Source: Saccharopolyspora sp. SCSIO 74807
Lineage (GTDB): Bacteria; Actinomycetota; Actinomycetes; Mycobacteriales; Pseudonocardiaceae
Reading direction: 5' to 3'
NCBI RefSeq assembly: GCF_037023755.1
Contig: NZ_CP146100.1
Span: 4,247,501 to 4,311,500, forward strand
DNA length: 64,000 bases
Below, in pieces: positions 42,068-51,201 of the stretch; within the stretch, counting starts at the first letter, position 1; each line of letters begins with the position of its first letter. The notes beneath the pieces are model-generated. The model had not been told where the DNA came from. It saw only the letters and a list, made by a program, of their open reading frames with translations, and did not search any database. Made by a program: the position numbers and the translations under genes.

Positions 42068-42952
42068 CTACGGGTGATCACGACCGGCTGCCACGTCCCG
42101 CTCGATGAACTCGCGCAACACCCCGCGCATCCGGTCGACCGAACGCCCTGGGCGCCCGGTCAGCACCCCGATGCCGAGCCCGTCGATGAGCGCGGTCAGC
42201 CGCACCGCCAGGTCCTCGGCATCGCCCGGGGCGAACACGCCCTGCTGCTGGCCTTCGCGGATGGTGCGGGCGATCGTGTCGTGCCAGCGGGTGTAGGAGT
42301 CGCCGTGCAGCCCGCGCAGCTCGGGGCGCAGCGCGCTCTCGTTCCACACCTGCAGCCAGATCGACCACTCGCGGCGCAACGGGGCGGATGCGGGCAATTG
42401 CAGCTCGACCAGCCGCAGCAACCGTTCGCGGGCGTCGTCGATCCGGTGCAGTTCGGCGACCTGGCGGTCGAACGCCTGCCGCACCGAATGCCGCAGCGCC
42501 TCGGTGAGCAGGTCGTCGCGGCCGGGGAAGTGGTAGTGGATGGTCGCCGCGCTGACCCCGCACGCCTCGGCGATGTCGGCGACGCGCACCGAGTGGTAGC
42601 CGCGCTCGGCGATCAGCTCCCACGCGGCGTCCAGGATCTGCCGGTAGCGGTCGCCGCCGGGGTGCTCCGGTGGACGTGCGGTGCGGCGCGGGGCAGCGGC
42701 GACGGTCTCGGCGTCGTCCCGGCCGTTGATCAGCCAGTTCACCGTGACCTGGCCGACTTCGGCGATGCGCGTCAGCTCGACCGGGGTGAACCGGCGGATG
42801 CCGGTCAGCGACTTGGAGAGCTTGGTGGCGTCCAGCCCGATGCGGTCGGCGAACGCGCGGTGGCTTTCCGGGTAGCCGGCGAGGACCTCGCGCACCCGCC
42901 CGCGCAACGCCTCCAGCTCCGCCAGCTCCTGCACGGGCTCGGACGCTACCAA
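42068..42952 (-). CDS. dual-HTH regulator: XRE-like domain fused to TetR
   Basis: A 294-residue protein. Residues about 20-78 look like an XRE/Cro HTH (VLAGYPESHRAFADRIGLDATKLSKSLTGIRRFTPVELTRIAEVGQVTVNWLI). Residues about 100-148 are a TetR HTH (DRYRQILDAAWELIAERGYHSVRVADIAEACGVSAATIHYHFPGRDDLL). The rest is a BetI-like TetR ligand domain. TTG 42952 is the first start in frame but has no clear ribosome site, so the true start may differ by a few codons. Divergent from an MFS exporter 98 bp away, the usual arrangement for a TetR repressor and its pump. Confidence 0.85.
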   Translation of the reverse strand: MVASEPVQELAELEALRGRVREVLAGYPESHRAFADRIGLDATKLSKSLTGIRRFTPVELTRIAEVGQVTVNWLINGRDDAETVAAAPRRTARPPEHPGGDRYRQILDAAWELIAERGYHSVRVADIAEACGVSAATIHYHFPGRDDLLTEALRHSVRQAFDRQVAELHRIDDARERLLRLVELQLPASAPLRREWSIWLQVWNESALRPELRGLHGDSYTRWHDTIARTIREGQQQGVFAPGDAEDLAVRLTALIDGLGIGVLTGRPGRSVDRMRGVLREFIERDVAAGRDHP

Positions 42953-42999
42953 GCGCGTCGCGGCGGGTTCCGGTGTGCTGGAGCACGGCCGCGTCGACC

Positions 43000-43011
43000 C
43001 AGGGCGCCCTG
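43000..43011. promoter_or_regulatory. 12-bp perfect palindrome, candidate TetR-type operator
   Basis: CAGGGCGCCCTG is self-complementary and sits in the middle of the 98-bp gap between the XRE-TetR regulator and the MFS gene. A second palindrome, GTGCTGGAGCAC, lies at 42975-42986. Short GC palindromes arise by chance, so confidence is low. Confidence 0.3.
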
Positions 43012-43050
43012 AACGCGAACATCTTTCAGCACGACCGGCAGGATGTGGGG

Positions 43051-44472
43051 GTGACGACTACGAGCACCATCAGCACCGAGCAGCCGGCGCACCGCTGGCC
43101 GGCATTGGTGATCTGCCTGCTGGCCGGATTCATGACGCTGCTCGACGTCAGCATCGTCAACGTCGCGCTGCCGTCGATGCAGCAGGGACTGCAGGCGCCG
43201 CCGATCGCGCTGGCCTGGGTGGTGTCCGGTTACGCGCTGACCTTCGGGCTGGTGCTGGTGCCGTCCGGGCGGCTCGGCGACGACCGCGGCCGCAGCCGCA
43301 TGTTCGTGCTCGCGTTGCTGCTGTTCACCGCCGCTAGCGCTATCGCCGGGTTCGCCACAGGGCCGCTGTGGCTGGTGATCGCGCGGCTGGTGCAGGGCGC
43401 CGCGGGCGGGATGCTGAACCCGCAGATCCTCGGGCTGATCCAGGCACTGTTCCACGGTCCCGAGCGGGGCAAGGCGTTCGGGTTGTTCGGCGCCGTGGTG
43501 GGGCTGTCCACCGCGATCGGCCCGCTTCTGGGCGGGCTGATCATCGAGGTCGCGGGCGCCGAGGACGGCTGGCGCTGGGTGTTCTTCGTGAACGTGCCGA
43601 TCGGGCTGGCGGCGCTGGTGTTCGCGCGGAAGTACCTGCCGCGGGACTTGCCGAGCGGACCGGCGCAAAGCCTCGACCTGATCGGCGTGCTGCTGCTGGC
43701 GGCCACCCTGCTGTCGGTGCTGCTGCCGCTGGTCGAGCGGGAGAGCAGCAGCGGGACTCCGTGGTGGCTCATGCTGGCCGCGCCGGTGCTGCTGGTGCTG
43801 TTCGTGCTTTGGGAGCGTCGTTACCGGGACCGGGGCCGCCAGCCGTTGGTCGACATCCGGCTGTTCGGCATCGGCAGCTACAGCTTCGGCAGCGCCCTCG
43901 GGATGGTGTACTTCGCCGGGTTCACCAGCATCTTCTTCGTGCTGGCGCTGTACCTGCAGCACGGGCTGGGGTACTCGCCGCTGCTGGCGGGGTTGTCGAT
44001 GACCCCATTCGCCATCGGGTCGGCCGTGTCGTCGGCGGCCAGCGGCCGTCTCGTGCACCGCTTCGGCCGGTCGCTGGTCGTGCTGGGCCTGGTCGCGGCA
44101 CTGGCCGGGCTGGTTCTGACCGACGTGCTGCTCGGCGCCGGATTCGGCCGGATGGCGGGCGCGGTGGCCGCGCCCGCCCTGCTGCTGGCCGGGATCGGCA
44201 GCGGTGCCGTGATCTCGCCGAACCAGACCGTCACGCTCTCCGAGGTCGACAGCGCCAGCGGCGGCACCGCGGCCGGTGTGCAGCAGACCGGACAGCGGCT
44301 GGGCACCGCGATCGGCACCGCAACCGCCTCCGGGCTGTTCTTCTCTTCGGTCACCGAAGGCGGTTGGGACGCCGCGATCTCCACCGGGTTGCTGGTGGCG
44401 GTCGGCTTCGTCGCGCTGGCGCTGCTGATCGCGGTCGCCGAGCAGCTCGTGGTCACACGTCGCCGCCGGTGA
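43051..44472 (+). CDS. MFS transporter, DHA2 (14-TMS drug:H+ antiporter) type
   Basis: A 473-residue membrane protein with about 14 hydrophobic segments. FMTLLDVSIVNVALPSMQQGL (motif D1), GRLGDDRGRSRMF (motif A) and FGLFGAVVGLSTAIGPLLGGL (motif C of exporters) identify the DHA2 family. It likely exports a toxic compound using the proton gradient. GTG 43051 is used; AGGA lies upstream and the first membrane segment then begins near residue 20. Its 3' end overlaps the convergent APC permease gene by 20 bp. Confidence 0.92.
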   Translation: MTTTSTISTEQPAHRWPALVICLLAGFMTLLDVSIVNVALPSMQQGLQAPPIALAWVVSGYALTFGLVLVPSGRLGDDRGRSRMFVLALLLFTAASAIAGFATGPLWLVIARLVQGAAGGMLNPQILGLIQALFHGPERGKAFGLFGAVVGLSTAIGPLLGGLIIEVAGAEDGWRWVFFVNVPIGLAALVFARKYLPRDLPSGPAQSLDLIGVLLLAATLLSVLLPLVERESSSGTPWWLMLAAPVLLVLFVLWERRYRDRGRQPLVDIRLFGIGSYSFGSALGMVYFAGFTSIFFVLALYLQHGLGYSPLLAGLSMTPFAIGSAVSSAASGRLVHRFGRSLVVLGLVAALAGLVLTDVLLGAGFGRMAGAVAAPALLLAGIGSGAVISPNQTVTLSEVDSASGGTAAGVQQTGQRLGTAIGTATASGLFFSSVTEGGWDAAISTGLLVAVGFVALALLIAVAEQLVVTRRRR

Positions 44473-45913
44473 CCGGCTCCCCCTTGCCCAGCCGCGACTT
44501 GCGGTAGCCGTAGAGCAGGTACAGCACCAGTCCCACCGCGAGCCAGGCCGCGAACCGCAGCCAGGTCAGCACGTCCAGGTTCGACATCAGGTACAGGCAG
44601 GCGACGGCGGTCAGCACCGGCAGCACCGGGGAGAGCGGAACGCGGAACGGGCGCTGCAGGTCCGGTTTGCGCGAGCGCAGCACCGGAACCGCGATCGCGA
44701 CGATGATGAACCCGGACAGCGCGCCGATGCTGACCATGTCGGAGAGCTCGGAGATCGGCACGAACCCGCCCAGCAGCATGATCACGATCGCGCCGCCGAT
44801 GGTCATCCGGTGCGGCGTGCCCCACTTCGGGTGCACCTGGGACAGCTTCGGCGGCAGCAGGCCGTCCCGGCTCATCGCGAAGCCGATCCGCCCGATGGTC
44901 ACCAGCTGCACCATCATCACCGAGGTCAGCCCGGTCACGGCGCCGAGCGAGATCAGCGCGGCCACCCAGTGCGAACCGACCAGGTGGAACGCGGCGGCCA
45001 GCGGCGCGCCTTCGTCGATCTGCGAATACGGCACCATCGCGGTGAGCACCAGCGCCACCGCGACGTACAGCCCCGTGCAGATCAGCAGGCTGCCGAGCAG
45101 CCCGGTCGGCAGGTCGCGCCGCGGGCGCTTGGTCTCCTCGCCGAGGTTGGCCAGCGCCTCGAACCCGGTGTAGGCGAAGAACACGATCGCCGCGGCGGTG
45201 AGCACCCCGCCGAAGCCGTACTTCGACTGCTCCATGCCCAGCAGCGCGGACACCAGCGGTTGCTCCAGCACGCTGCCGCCCGATGTGCTCAGCTCCGCGG
45301 GCGGTACGAACGGTGTCAGGTTGGCGCCGGTGAAGAAGAACAGCCCGGCCACGATGACCAGCACGCACACCGCGACCTTGATCACGACCAGTGCGTTGGT
45401 CACCCAGGAGGACTCCCGGATGCCGGAGACCGCCACCACGGTGAGCACCGCGATGATCAGGATGGCGCCGAGGTTGACGGTGGCGTCCTCGCCGAACCAT
45501 TCCTGCGGCAGCCCGAGCAGGCTGGCGATGTAGCCCGACCAGCTCCGCGATACCACCGCCGAGCCCAGCGCGAACTCCAGCAGCAGGTCCCAGCCGATGA
45601 TCCAGGCGAAGATCTCGCCCAGCGTGGAGTAGGCGTAGGTGTAGGCGCTGCCCGCTGTCGGCACCGCCGAAGCCAGCTCCGCGTAACAGAGCGCCGCCAG
45701 CGCGGCGACCACGCCGCCGATCACGAAGGACAGCACCACGGCCGGTCCGGCGTGGTCCTTCGCCTCGATCCCGGCGAGGGTGAACACGCCGGTGCCGATG
45801 ATGATGCCGATGCCGAAACCGACCAGGTCCCGGCCGGTCAGCCGTCGCACGAGGCCGCTGCGCTGGGTGCGCGTCAGCACGTCGTCGACGGGAAGTGTTC
45901 GGAGAAGACTCAC
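44453..45913 (-). CDS. APC-superfamily amino-acid permease (cationic amino-acid transporter type)
   Basis: A 486-residue protein with about 12-13 membrane segments. The opening LTGRDLVGFGIGIIIGTGVFTLAGIEAKDHAGPAVVLSFVIGG, CYAELASAVPTAGSAYTYAYSTLGEIFAWIIGWDLLLEF and FFAYTGFEALANLGEETKRPRRDLP match the CAT / YfnA group. It imports an amino acid. It could feed the amino-acid degradation genes at 24-33 kb but is not linked to them. GTG start; the ribosome site is weak. Confidence 0.92.
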   Translation of the reverse strand: MSLLRTLPVDDVLTRTQRSGLVRRLTGRDLVGFGIGIIIGTGVFTLAGIEAKDHAGPAVVLSFVIGGVVAALAALCYAELASAVPTAGSAYTYAYSTLGEIFAWIIGWDLLLEFALGSAVVSRSWSGYIASLLGLPQEWFGEDATVNLGAILIIAVLTVVAVSGIRESSWVTNALVVIKVAVCVLVIVAGLFFFTGANLTPFVPPAELSTSGGSVLEQPLVSALLGMEQSKYGFGGVLTAAAIVFFAYTGFEALANLGEETKRPRRDLPTGLLGSLLICTGLYVAVALVLTAMVPYSQIDEGAPLAAAFHLVGSHWVAALISLGAVTGLTSVMMVQLVTIGRIGFAMSRDGLLPPKLSQVHPKWGTPHRMTIGGAIVIMLLGGFVPISELSDMVSIGALSGFIIVAIAVPVLRSRKPDLQRPFRVPLSPVLPVLTAVACLYLMSNLDVLTWLRFAAWLAVGLVLYLLYGYRKSRLGKGEPVTGGDV

Positions 45914-46215
45914 GGGCTAGCACCGTAGGAGATCGCCAACGCGATGGCGAATTTCCAGGCTCGGCGTAACTGTTTCGGTATCGGACCGCGAGAAACGGAA
46001 CATCGACGCGCCGGCCAATTGCACCGGATCCCCCGGTCGGACATCGTCGCTGCGCACGGGCTTGCTCCAGGTGGCGGTGCAGGGGCCGCGGGAAAAGTGC
46101 GAGACGACGGCGCGGTGCGCCGAATCACGGAATCGCCGACGATCACGCGATTCTGCGCGCCCAGTATTCGGGAAGGGGTTGACGGGGGCGGGGCCGCCGC
46201 AGCGGCCCCGCCGTC
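45914..46215. other. 302-bp gap between the permease start and the catalase end
   Basis: It holds the permease promoter region, with an ATCGCCA-acgcga-TGGCGAA inverted repeat at about 45929-45948, and the catalase terminator (46187-46212). Nothing else is recognised. Confidence 0.5.
46187..46212 (-). terminator. perfect 11-bp hairpin after the catalase gene
   Basis: GGCGGGGCCGC (46187-46197) pairs exactly with GCGGCCCCGCC (46202-46212), 4-nt loop, starting 3 nt after the catalase stop on the minus strand. No clear U-tract. Confidence 0.75.
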
Positions 46216-48333
46216 TCACGCCGGAACGGAGTCGGTGTCCCGATCCCACACCCGGTGGCCGGCGAGCGCGTTGGCGAACTCCGCCAGGAACTCCTCCGGC
46301 AGCGTGCCTCCGGTCGCGGCGGCGGTGACGACGCCCCGGTCGGCGACCACGCCGTCCCCGCTCGCACCGGCATGCCGGACGTCGTTGATCCCCGCTCGTT
46401 GCAGCACGGACACCCCGTCATCACTGGCGGCGACCGGTTTTGCGTGCTTGTACGCCTCGGTGACGAAGTGCACCGCGTAGCCGTCCGCCGACAGCGCCCG
46501 CGCGCTTTCCGCACCGCCCGGCACGATCACCGCGTCGTAGACCACCGAGGCCATCGTGTTGATCGCACGGTCCACGCGGACGTCGTCGCCGTCCGAGCCG
46601 CGCGCCGTGCCGTCCCGCAACCCGAGCACCTCGGCGACCGCGCCGCGTTCGGACAGCCCCCGGCGGATCTGGTCGACCTCGGTCGGGTCGACCCCGTCGC
46701 CGACGAGCACGGCCACCTTGCGGGTGGCGATTGTGCCGGTCACCGAGTTCGACTGGCTCAGCGCCGGGGAGCTGCGACCGTGGTTGGTGGTGACCGCGGA
46801 CTCCGGCGGCGTGACGCCGATGCCCTCGGCGACCTGCACGGCCAGCTCGTGGTCGACGTGGTTGAGCTGCTCGACCGTGGCCTCCCGCACGTGGTGGTGG
46901 TCGACCTTGCCCAGCTCGAACCGGAACGCGGCGATGATGTGCGCCTTCTCCCAGGACGCCATGCTGTTCCAGAACAACGTGGCCTGGCTGTAGTAGTCCT
47001 TGAAGCTCTCGCTGCGCTTGCGGATCTTCTGGCCTTCCACCTTCTCCTGGTAGTGGCTGAAGGTCTCCGGCCCCGCGCCCGCAACCACCGGGCAGCCGCC
47101 GCTGAGGCTGTTCTTGGTGTAGCTGGTGCGGCCTCGGTGAATCCGCTGCTGCTGGAACCCGTCCCGCTGGTTGTTGGTGACCTCGGTGATCGGCCGGTTC
47201 ACCGGGATGTGCGCGAAGTTCGGCCCGCCCAGCCGGATCAGCTGGGTGTCCAGGTAGGAGAAGTTGCGGGCCTGCAGTAGCGGGTCGTTGGTGAAGTCGA
47301 TGCCCGGGACCACGTTGGCGGTGTGGAAGGCGACCTGCTCGGTTTCGGCGAAGAAGTTGTCCGGATTGCGGTTGAGCACCAGCTTGCCCACCGGGCGCAC
47401 CGGGACCTCCTCCTCTGGGATGATCTTGGTGGCGTCCAGCAGATCGAAGTCGAAGTCGTGCTCCTTGGTCTCGTCGACCAGCTGCACGCCCAGCTCCCAC
47501 TCCGGGTACTGGCCGGTTTCTATGGCTTCCCACAGGTCCCGGCGGTTGTAGTCCGGGTCCTTGCCGCCCACCTTCTGGCACTCGTCCCAGACCAGGGAGT
47601 GGGTGCCGAGCATCGGCTTCCAGTGGAACTTCACGAAGGTGCCCCTGCCCTGGGCGTCGACCAGGCGGAACGTGTGCACGCCGAAGCCCTGCATCATCCG
47701 GTAGCTGCGCGGGATCGCCCGGTCCGACATCAGCCACATCATCATGTGCAGCGTTTCCGGTTGCAGCGAAACGAAGTCCCACAGCGTGTCGTGCGCGGAC
47801 TGCGCCTGCGGGATCTCGTTGTCCGGCTCCGGTTTCACCGCGTGCACGAAGTCGGGGAACTTGATCCCGTCGTGGATGAAGAACACCGGCATGTTGTTGC
47901 CGACCAGGTCGTAGTTGCCCTGGCTGGTGTAGAACTTGGTCGCGAAACCGCGCACGTCCCGGACGGTGTCCGCGGAACCCCGCGAACCCGCGACGGTGGA
48001 GAACCGGATGAACACCGGCGTCTGCTCCTGCGGGTCGGTCAAGAACTTCGCCACCGTGTAGTCCGCCAGCCAGCCGTCGTAGGGCTGGAAGTAGCCGTAG
48101 GCGCCCGCGCCGCGCGCGTGCACCACCCGCTCCGGGATGCGTTCGTGGTCGAAGTGGGTGATCTTCTCGCGCGCGTGGAAGTCCTCCAGAAGGGTCGGCC
48201 CACGCTCGCCGACGGTCAGCGAGTCGTCGGTGTGATCGACTTGCACGCCTTGCTGGGTGGTCAAGTAGCTGTCGTCGAGGCTCTTGCGGACCTCGTCGAG
48301 CTGTTCCTGCTTGTCGCCGTGGTGGGAAGCCAT
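46216..48333 (-). CDS. katE: large-subunit monofunctional catalase (HPII/KatE type)
   Basis: A 705-residue clade II catalase. Distal His72 lies in [13 protein letters not shown], Asn146 in [20 protein letters not shown], and a proximal-side [18 protein letters not shown]. The C-terminal 170 residues form the DJ-1/class I amidotransferase-like domain ([18 protein letters not shown]) that stabilises large catalases. It removes hydrogen peroxide with heme in the cytoplasm. GGAGGT precedes the ATG. Large catalases are often stress or stationary-phase induced; nothing in the sequence here shows the regulator. Confidence 0.96.
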   Translation of the reverse strand: MASHHGDKQEQLDEVRKSLDDSYLTTQQGVQVDHTDDSLTVGERGPTLLEDFHAREKITHFDHERIPERVVHARGAGAYGYFQPYDGWLADYTVAKFLTDPQEQTPVFIRFSTVAGSRGSADTVRDVRGFATKFYTSQGNYDLVGNNMPVFFIHDGIKFPDFVHAVKPEPDNEIPQAQSAHDTLWDFVSLQPETLHMMMWLMSDRAIPRSYRMMQGFGVHTFRLVDAQGRGTFVKFHWKPMLGTHSLVWDECQKVGGKDPDYNRRDLWEAIETGQYPEWELGVQLVDETKEHDFDFDLLDATKIIPEEEVPVRPVGKLVLNRNPDNFFAETEQVAFHTANVVPGIDFTNDPLLQARNFSYLDTQLIRLGGPNFAHIPVNRPITEVTNNQRDGFQQQRIHRGRTSYTKNSLSGGCPVVAGAGPETFSHYQEKVEGQKIRKRSESFKDYYSQATLFWNSMASWEKAHIIAAFRFELGKVDHHHVREATVEQLNHVDHELAVQVAEGIGVTPPESAVTTNHGRSSPALSQSNSVTGTIATRKVAVLVGDGVDPTEVDQIRRGLSERGAVAEVLGLRDGTARGSDGDDVRVDRAINTMASVVYDAVIVPGGAESARALSADGYAVHFVTEAYKHAKPVAASDDGVSVLQRAGINDVRHAGASGDGVVADRGVVTAAATGGTLPEEFLAEFANALAGHRVWDRDTDSVPA

Positions 48334-48398
48334 TACCTACCTCCGGGTGGCCAGAACCTGCCCTCAGCGGGTGCCCTCGCCCGGAGGTCGTTATGCGC

Positions 48399-48887
48399 TC
48401 AGCCGAAGAACGGCAGCTGGTGCACCACTTCCGGGGCGCCTGCGACGATCAGGAAGTGGATCGCGCGGCCGGTGAGGCTCACCGCGAGGAAACCGAGCAG
48501 CGGCAGACCGGCGGCGCCGGACAGGAAGCACAGCACGGTGAACGGCGGAAAGCTCAGCACCGCGCTGACGAACAGGACGCCCAGTCCCCACCACGGGTGT
48601 TGCTCGGTGCGGGAGTGGAACTTCTCCAGCAGAGCGGCCCAGCGGCCGCCCTCGCGGGCCTCGGTCATCCTGCCGAGGCGCCTGCCGAGCGAGAAGCCGC
48701 CGCGACCGGCCAAGAAGAACAGCGTCTTGCCCAGCATCTGCCCGACCGCCGCGGCCAGGCCCAGCGCCCACCAGTTCAAGCCTTCGACGGTGCTGAGCAC
48801 ACCGACCAGGTAGAGCTCGATGTTGGCCAGCGGGAAAACGCTGCCCAGCAGGGCGGTGCCCGCCGTGGCCAGCAGCCAGCCGATCAT
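48399..48887 (-). CDS. small VTT (SNARE-associated/YqaA-like) membrane protein
   Basis: A 162-residue protein with about four hydrophobic segments: GTALLGSVFPLANIELYLVGVL, WWALGLAAAVGQMLGKTLFFLAGRGG, WWGLGVLFVSAVLSFPPFTVLCFLSGAAGL and a final helix. The G-x-x-P-PFT re-entrant pattern is typical of the DedA/VTT fold. Family members move or flip lipids or protect membrane integrity; the exact role is unknown. It lies upstream of katE on the same strand with a 65-bp gap, so cotranscription is possible. Confidence 0.75.
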   Translation of the reverse strand: MIGWLLATAGTALLGSVFPLANIELYLVGVLSTVEGLNWWALGLAAAVGQMLGKTLFFLAGRGGFSLGRRLGRMTEAREGGRWAALLEKFHSRTEQHPWWGLGVLFVSAVLSFPPFTVLCFLSGAAGLPLLGFLAVSLTGRAIHFLIVAGAPEVVHQLPFFG

Positions 48888-49038
48888 CGGGGGCCTGCGG
48901 GCCGGGGGCGGGCGGGGATCAAGGATTGCTCCACTGCGGTCGGGACGGCGAGACGAAGCCTAACCGCACCGTTCCCGGTGCCATCGCGGCAGGCCAGGCT
49001 CGGCGGAGGGTGTCCGCGATGGGGGATTCGCCGCGGTT

Positions 49039-49743
49039 TCAGTCCGCGTCCGGATCCCAGCTGAGCAACCGGACGCGGCTGACGGTGCGCAGGTGGCGGC
49101 GCATCGCGGTGACCGCGGTGCGGGCGTTGCCCGCGCGGATCGCTTCGGCGATGCGCTCGTGCTGGCGCAGCGACTGCGGCGGGCGGTTGGGCTGGCGCAG
49201 CGACTCCTGGCGGCTCTCGGCGATCTCGTCGGCGATCGTGCGCATGAAGTCCGCGAGCATCGTGCTGTGCGCGGCCGCGGTGATCGCGGCGTGGAACCGG
49301 CGGTCCCCGTCGCCGCCGAGGTCGCCGGCTTCCACCTGGCCGCGCATGTCGGCCAGCGCCGCGTCGATCTCGGTCAGGTCCTGCTCGGTGCGGCGTTCGG
49401 CGGCGAGTTCGGCAAGCTTCGTCTCCAGCGCCTCCCGGGCGTCGAGCACGTCCGGCAACCTGCGGCGCCGCGCCACCAGCTCTTCCACCGGCTCGCTGTC
49501 CAGCACGCGCTCGCGCAGGTAGGTGCCGCCGCCGTGGCGCACCTCGACGAGGCCCTGGACTTCCAGGACGACGATCGCCTGGCGCACCGAGGCGCGGCTC
49601 ACCCCTAGCCGGTCGGCCAGCTCCCGTTCCGGCGGGAGGCGGTCGCCGACGTCCAGCCCGGAAGCGGCGACGTGCTCGCGCAACCGCACCACGACCTGCT
49701 CGTAGAGCTTCGGCCGGGTCAGCGGGCGCAGCGCGTCGGACAC
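49039..49743 (-). CDS. GntR-family (FadR/FCD) regulator of the malonate genes
   Basis: A 234-residue protein. The GntR winged HTH (about 10-75: LYEQVVVRLREHVAASGLDVGDRLPPERELADRLGVSRASVRQAIVVLEVQGLVEVRHGGGTYL) is followed by an all-helical FCD domain with the metal-site pattern RRFHAAI and HERIAEAI. It is divergent from matC with a 180-bp gap. This matches MatR, the GntR regulator of the rhizobial mat genes, and it probably senses malonate. GTG start with GGAGG upstream. Half-sites GACCA (about 49819) and TGGTC (about 49858) in the gap are possible contacts. Confidence 0.9.
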   Translation of the reverse strand: MSDALRPLTRPKLYEQVVVRLREHVAASGLDVGDRLPPERELADRLGVSRASVRQAIVVLEVQGLVEVRHGGGTYLRERVLDSEPVEELVARRRRLPDVLDAREALETKLAELAAERRTEQDLTEIDAALADMRGQVEAGDLGGDGDRRFHAAITAAAHSTMLADFMRTIADEIAESRQESLRQPNRPPQSLRQHERIAEAIRAGNARTAVTAMRRHLRTVSRVRLLSWDPDAD

Positions 49744-49923
49744 CTTCGGCCTCCAGCGGACGGATCGACAGCGCCCAGATTAGCACCGGAGATCTCGGTC
49801 AGAGGTTCGTCCAGTCGACCAATTCAGCCTTGACGGTGTTCGGGCCGAGGCGCAAAGTGGTCCATCCAGTGAACCAATGTCCCCGCGGCCTCGCGGTCGC
49901 GGGGATGACGAGGGGAGACAACG

Positions 49924-51174
49924 GTGTCGCCCGAGTTGATCTCGATCTTCGCGCTGGTGGCCTGCTTCGCGTTGGCCACGACGATGTCGGTGAACATGGG
50001 GGTTCTGGCGTTCGCCGCCGCGTTCGCCGTCGGCAAGCTCGCCGGCGGGCTCTCCGACGACGACATCTTCGCCGGCTTCCCCGGCGACATCTTCGTGGTG
50101 CTCGTCGGCGTGACCTACCTGTTCGCGATCGCCCGGGCCAACGGCACCACGGACTGGCTGGTGCACTGGGCGGTGCGGCTGGTCGGCGGACGGCTCGCGG
50201 TCATTCCCTGGGTGATGTTCGGTGTCGGTGCGGTGCTCACCGCGATCGGCGCGGTCAGCCCGGCCGCGTGCGCCATCGTCGCGCCCATCGCGCTGAACCT
50301 CGCGGCCCGGCACGGCATCAACCCGCTGCTGATGGGCGCGATGGTCGTGCACGGAGCGCAGGCAGGCGGGTTCTCGCCGATCAGCGTGTACGGCGTGATC
50401 GTCAACGGCGTGGTCGCCGACAACAAGCTGCCCGGTAGTCCGCTGGTGCTGTTCCTCGGCAGCTTCGCGGCGAACCTGCTGATCGCGGCCGTGGTCTTCG
50501 TGGTGCTCGGCGGCATGCGGCTGGCGCGCAGCCGGCCGGTCGCACCCGATCAGGAGGAATCGGCCGAGGTCATGCGGCTCACCAGAGACCGGGTGCTGAC
50601 GTTGCTCGGGCTGGTCTCGCTCGTGGTGTGCACGCTGGTGTTCGAGCTGGACGCCGGCCTGGTGGCGATGACCGTGGCCGTGGTGCTGACCGTGATGTCG
50701 CCGAAGGCGGCCGCGAACGCTCCCGCGGAGGTCACCTGGCCCACGGTGCTGCTGATCTGCGGTGTGCTGACCTACGTCGGCGTGCTCAAGGAAATGGGCA
50801 CGATCGACTACGTGGGCCACGCCGTGGCCGGGGTCGGATTGCCGCTGCTGGCCGCGGTGCTGCTGTGCTACATCGGCGGCATCGTCTCGGCGTTCGCCAG
50901 TTCGGTCGGACTGATGGGTGCCTTGATCCCGCTGGCCGTGCCGTTCCTGGAGACCGGGGCGATCGGAGCGGTCGGCATGGTCACCGCGCTGGCCGTCAGC
51001 GCCACGCTCGTCGACGTCAGCCCCTTCTCCACGAACGGGGCGATCGTGCTGGCCAACGCGAAGGGCGTCGATCGGGAAGTGTTCTTCCGGCGCCTGCTGG
51101 TTTACGGCGCAGCGGTCGCCGCCGCGGGCCCGGCAGTGGCCTGGCTCATTTTCGTCGTCCCCGGTCTGGGGTGA
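49924..51174 (+). CDS. matC: malonate/dicarboxylate carrier, MatC-like
   Basis: A 416-residue membrane protein with 11-12 hydrophobic segments in two halves. The opening ELISIFALVACFALATTMSVNMGVLAFAAAFAVG and GFPGDIFVVLVGVTYLFAIARANGTTDWL match the dicarboxylate-carrier MatC N-terminal family. It likely imports malonate. It is followed 27 nt later by the malonyl-CoA synthetase and divergent from a GntR gene, the order known for malonate uptake loci. GTG start with GAGGGGAG upstream. Confidence 0.88.
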   Translation: MSPELISIFALVACFALATTMSVNMGVLAFAAAFAVGKLAGGLSDDDIFAGFPGDIFVVLVGVTYLFAIARANGTTDWLVHWAVRLVGGRLAVIPWVMFGVGAVLTAIGAVSPAACAIVAPIALNLAARHGINPLLMGAMVVHGAQAGGFSPISVYGVIVNGVVADNKLPGSPLVLFLGSFAANLLIAAVVFVVLGGMRLARSRPVAPDQEESAEVMRLTRDRVLTLLGLVSLVVCTLVFELDAGLVAMTVAVVLTVMSPKAAANAPAEVTWPTVLLICGVLTYVGVLKEMGTIDYVGHAVAGVGLPLLAAVLLCYIGGIVSAFASSVGLMGALIPLAVPFLETGAIGAVGMVTALAVSATLVDVSPFSTNGAIVLANAKGVDREVFFRRLLVYGAAVAAAGPAVAWLIFVVPGLG

Positions 51175-51201
51175 AATTGCAACGGAGCTCGGAGGTACGC
51201 C

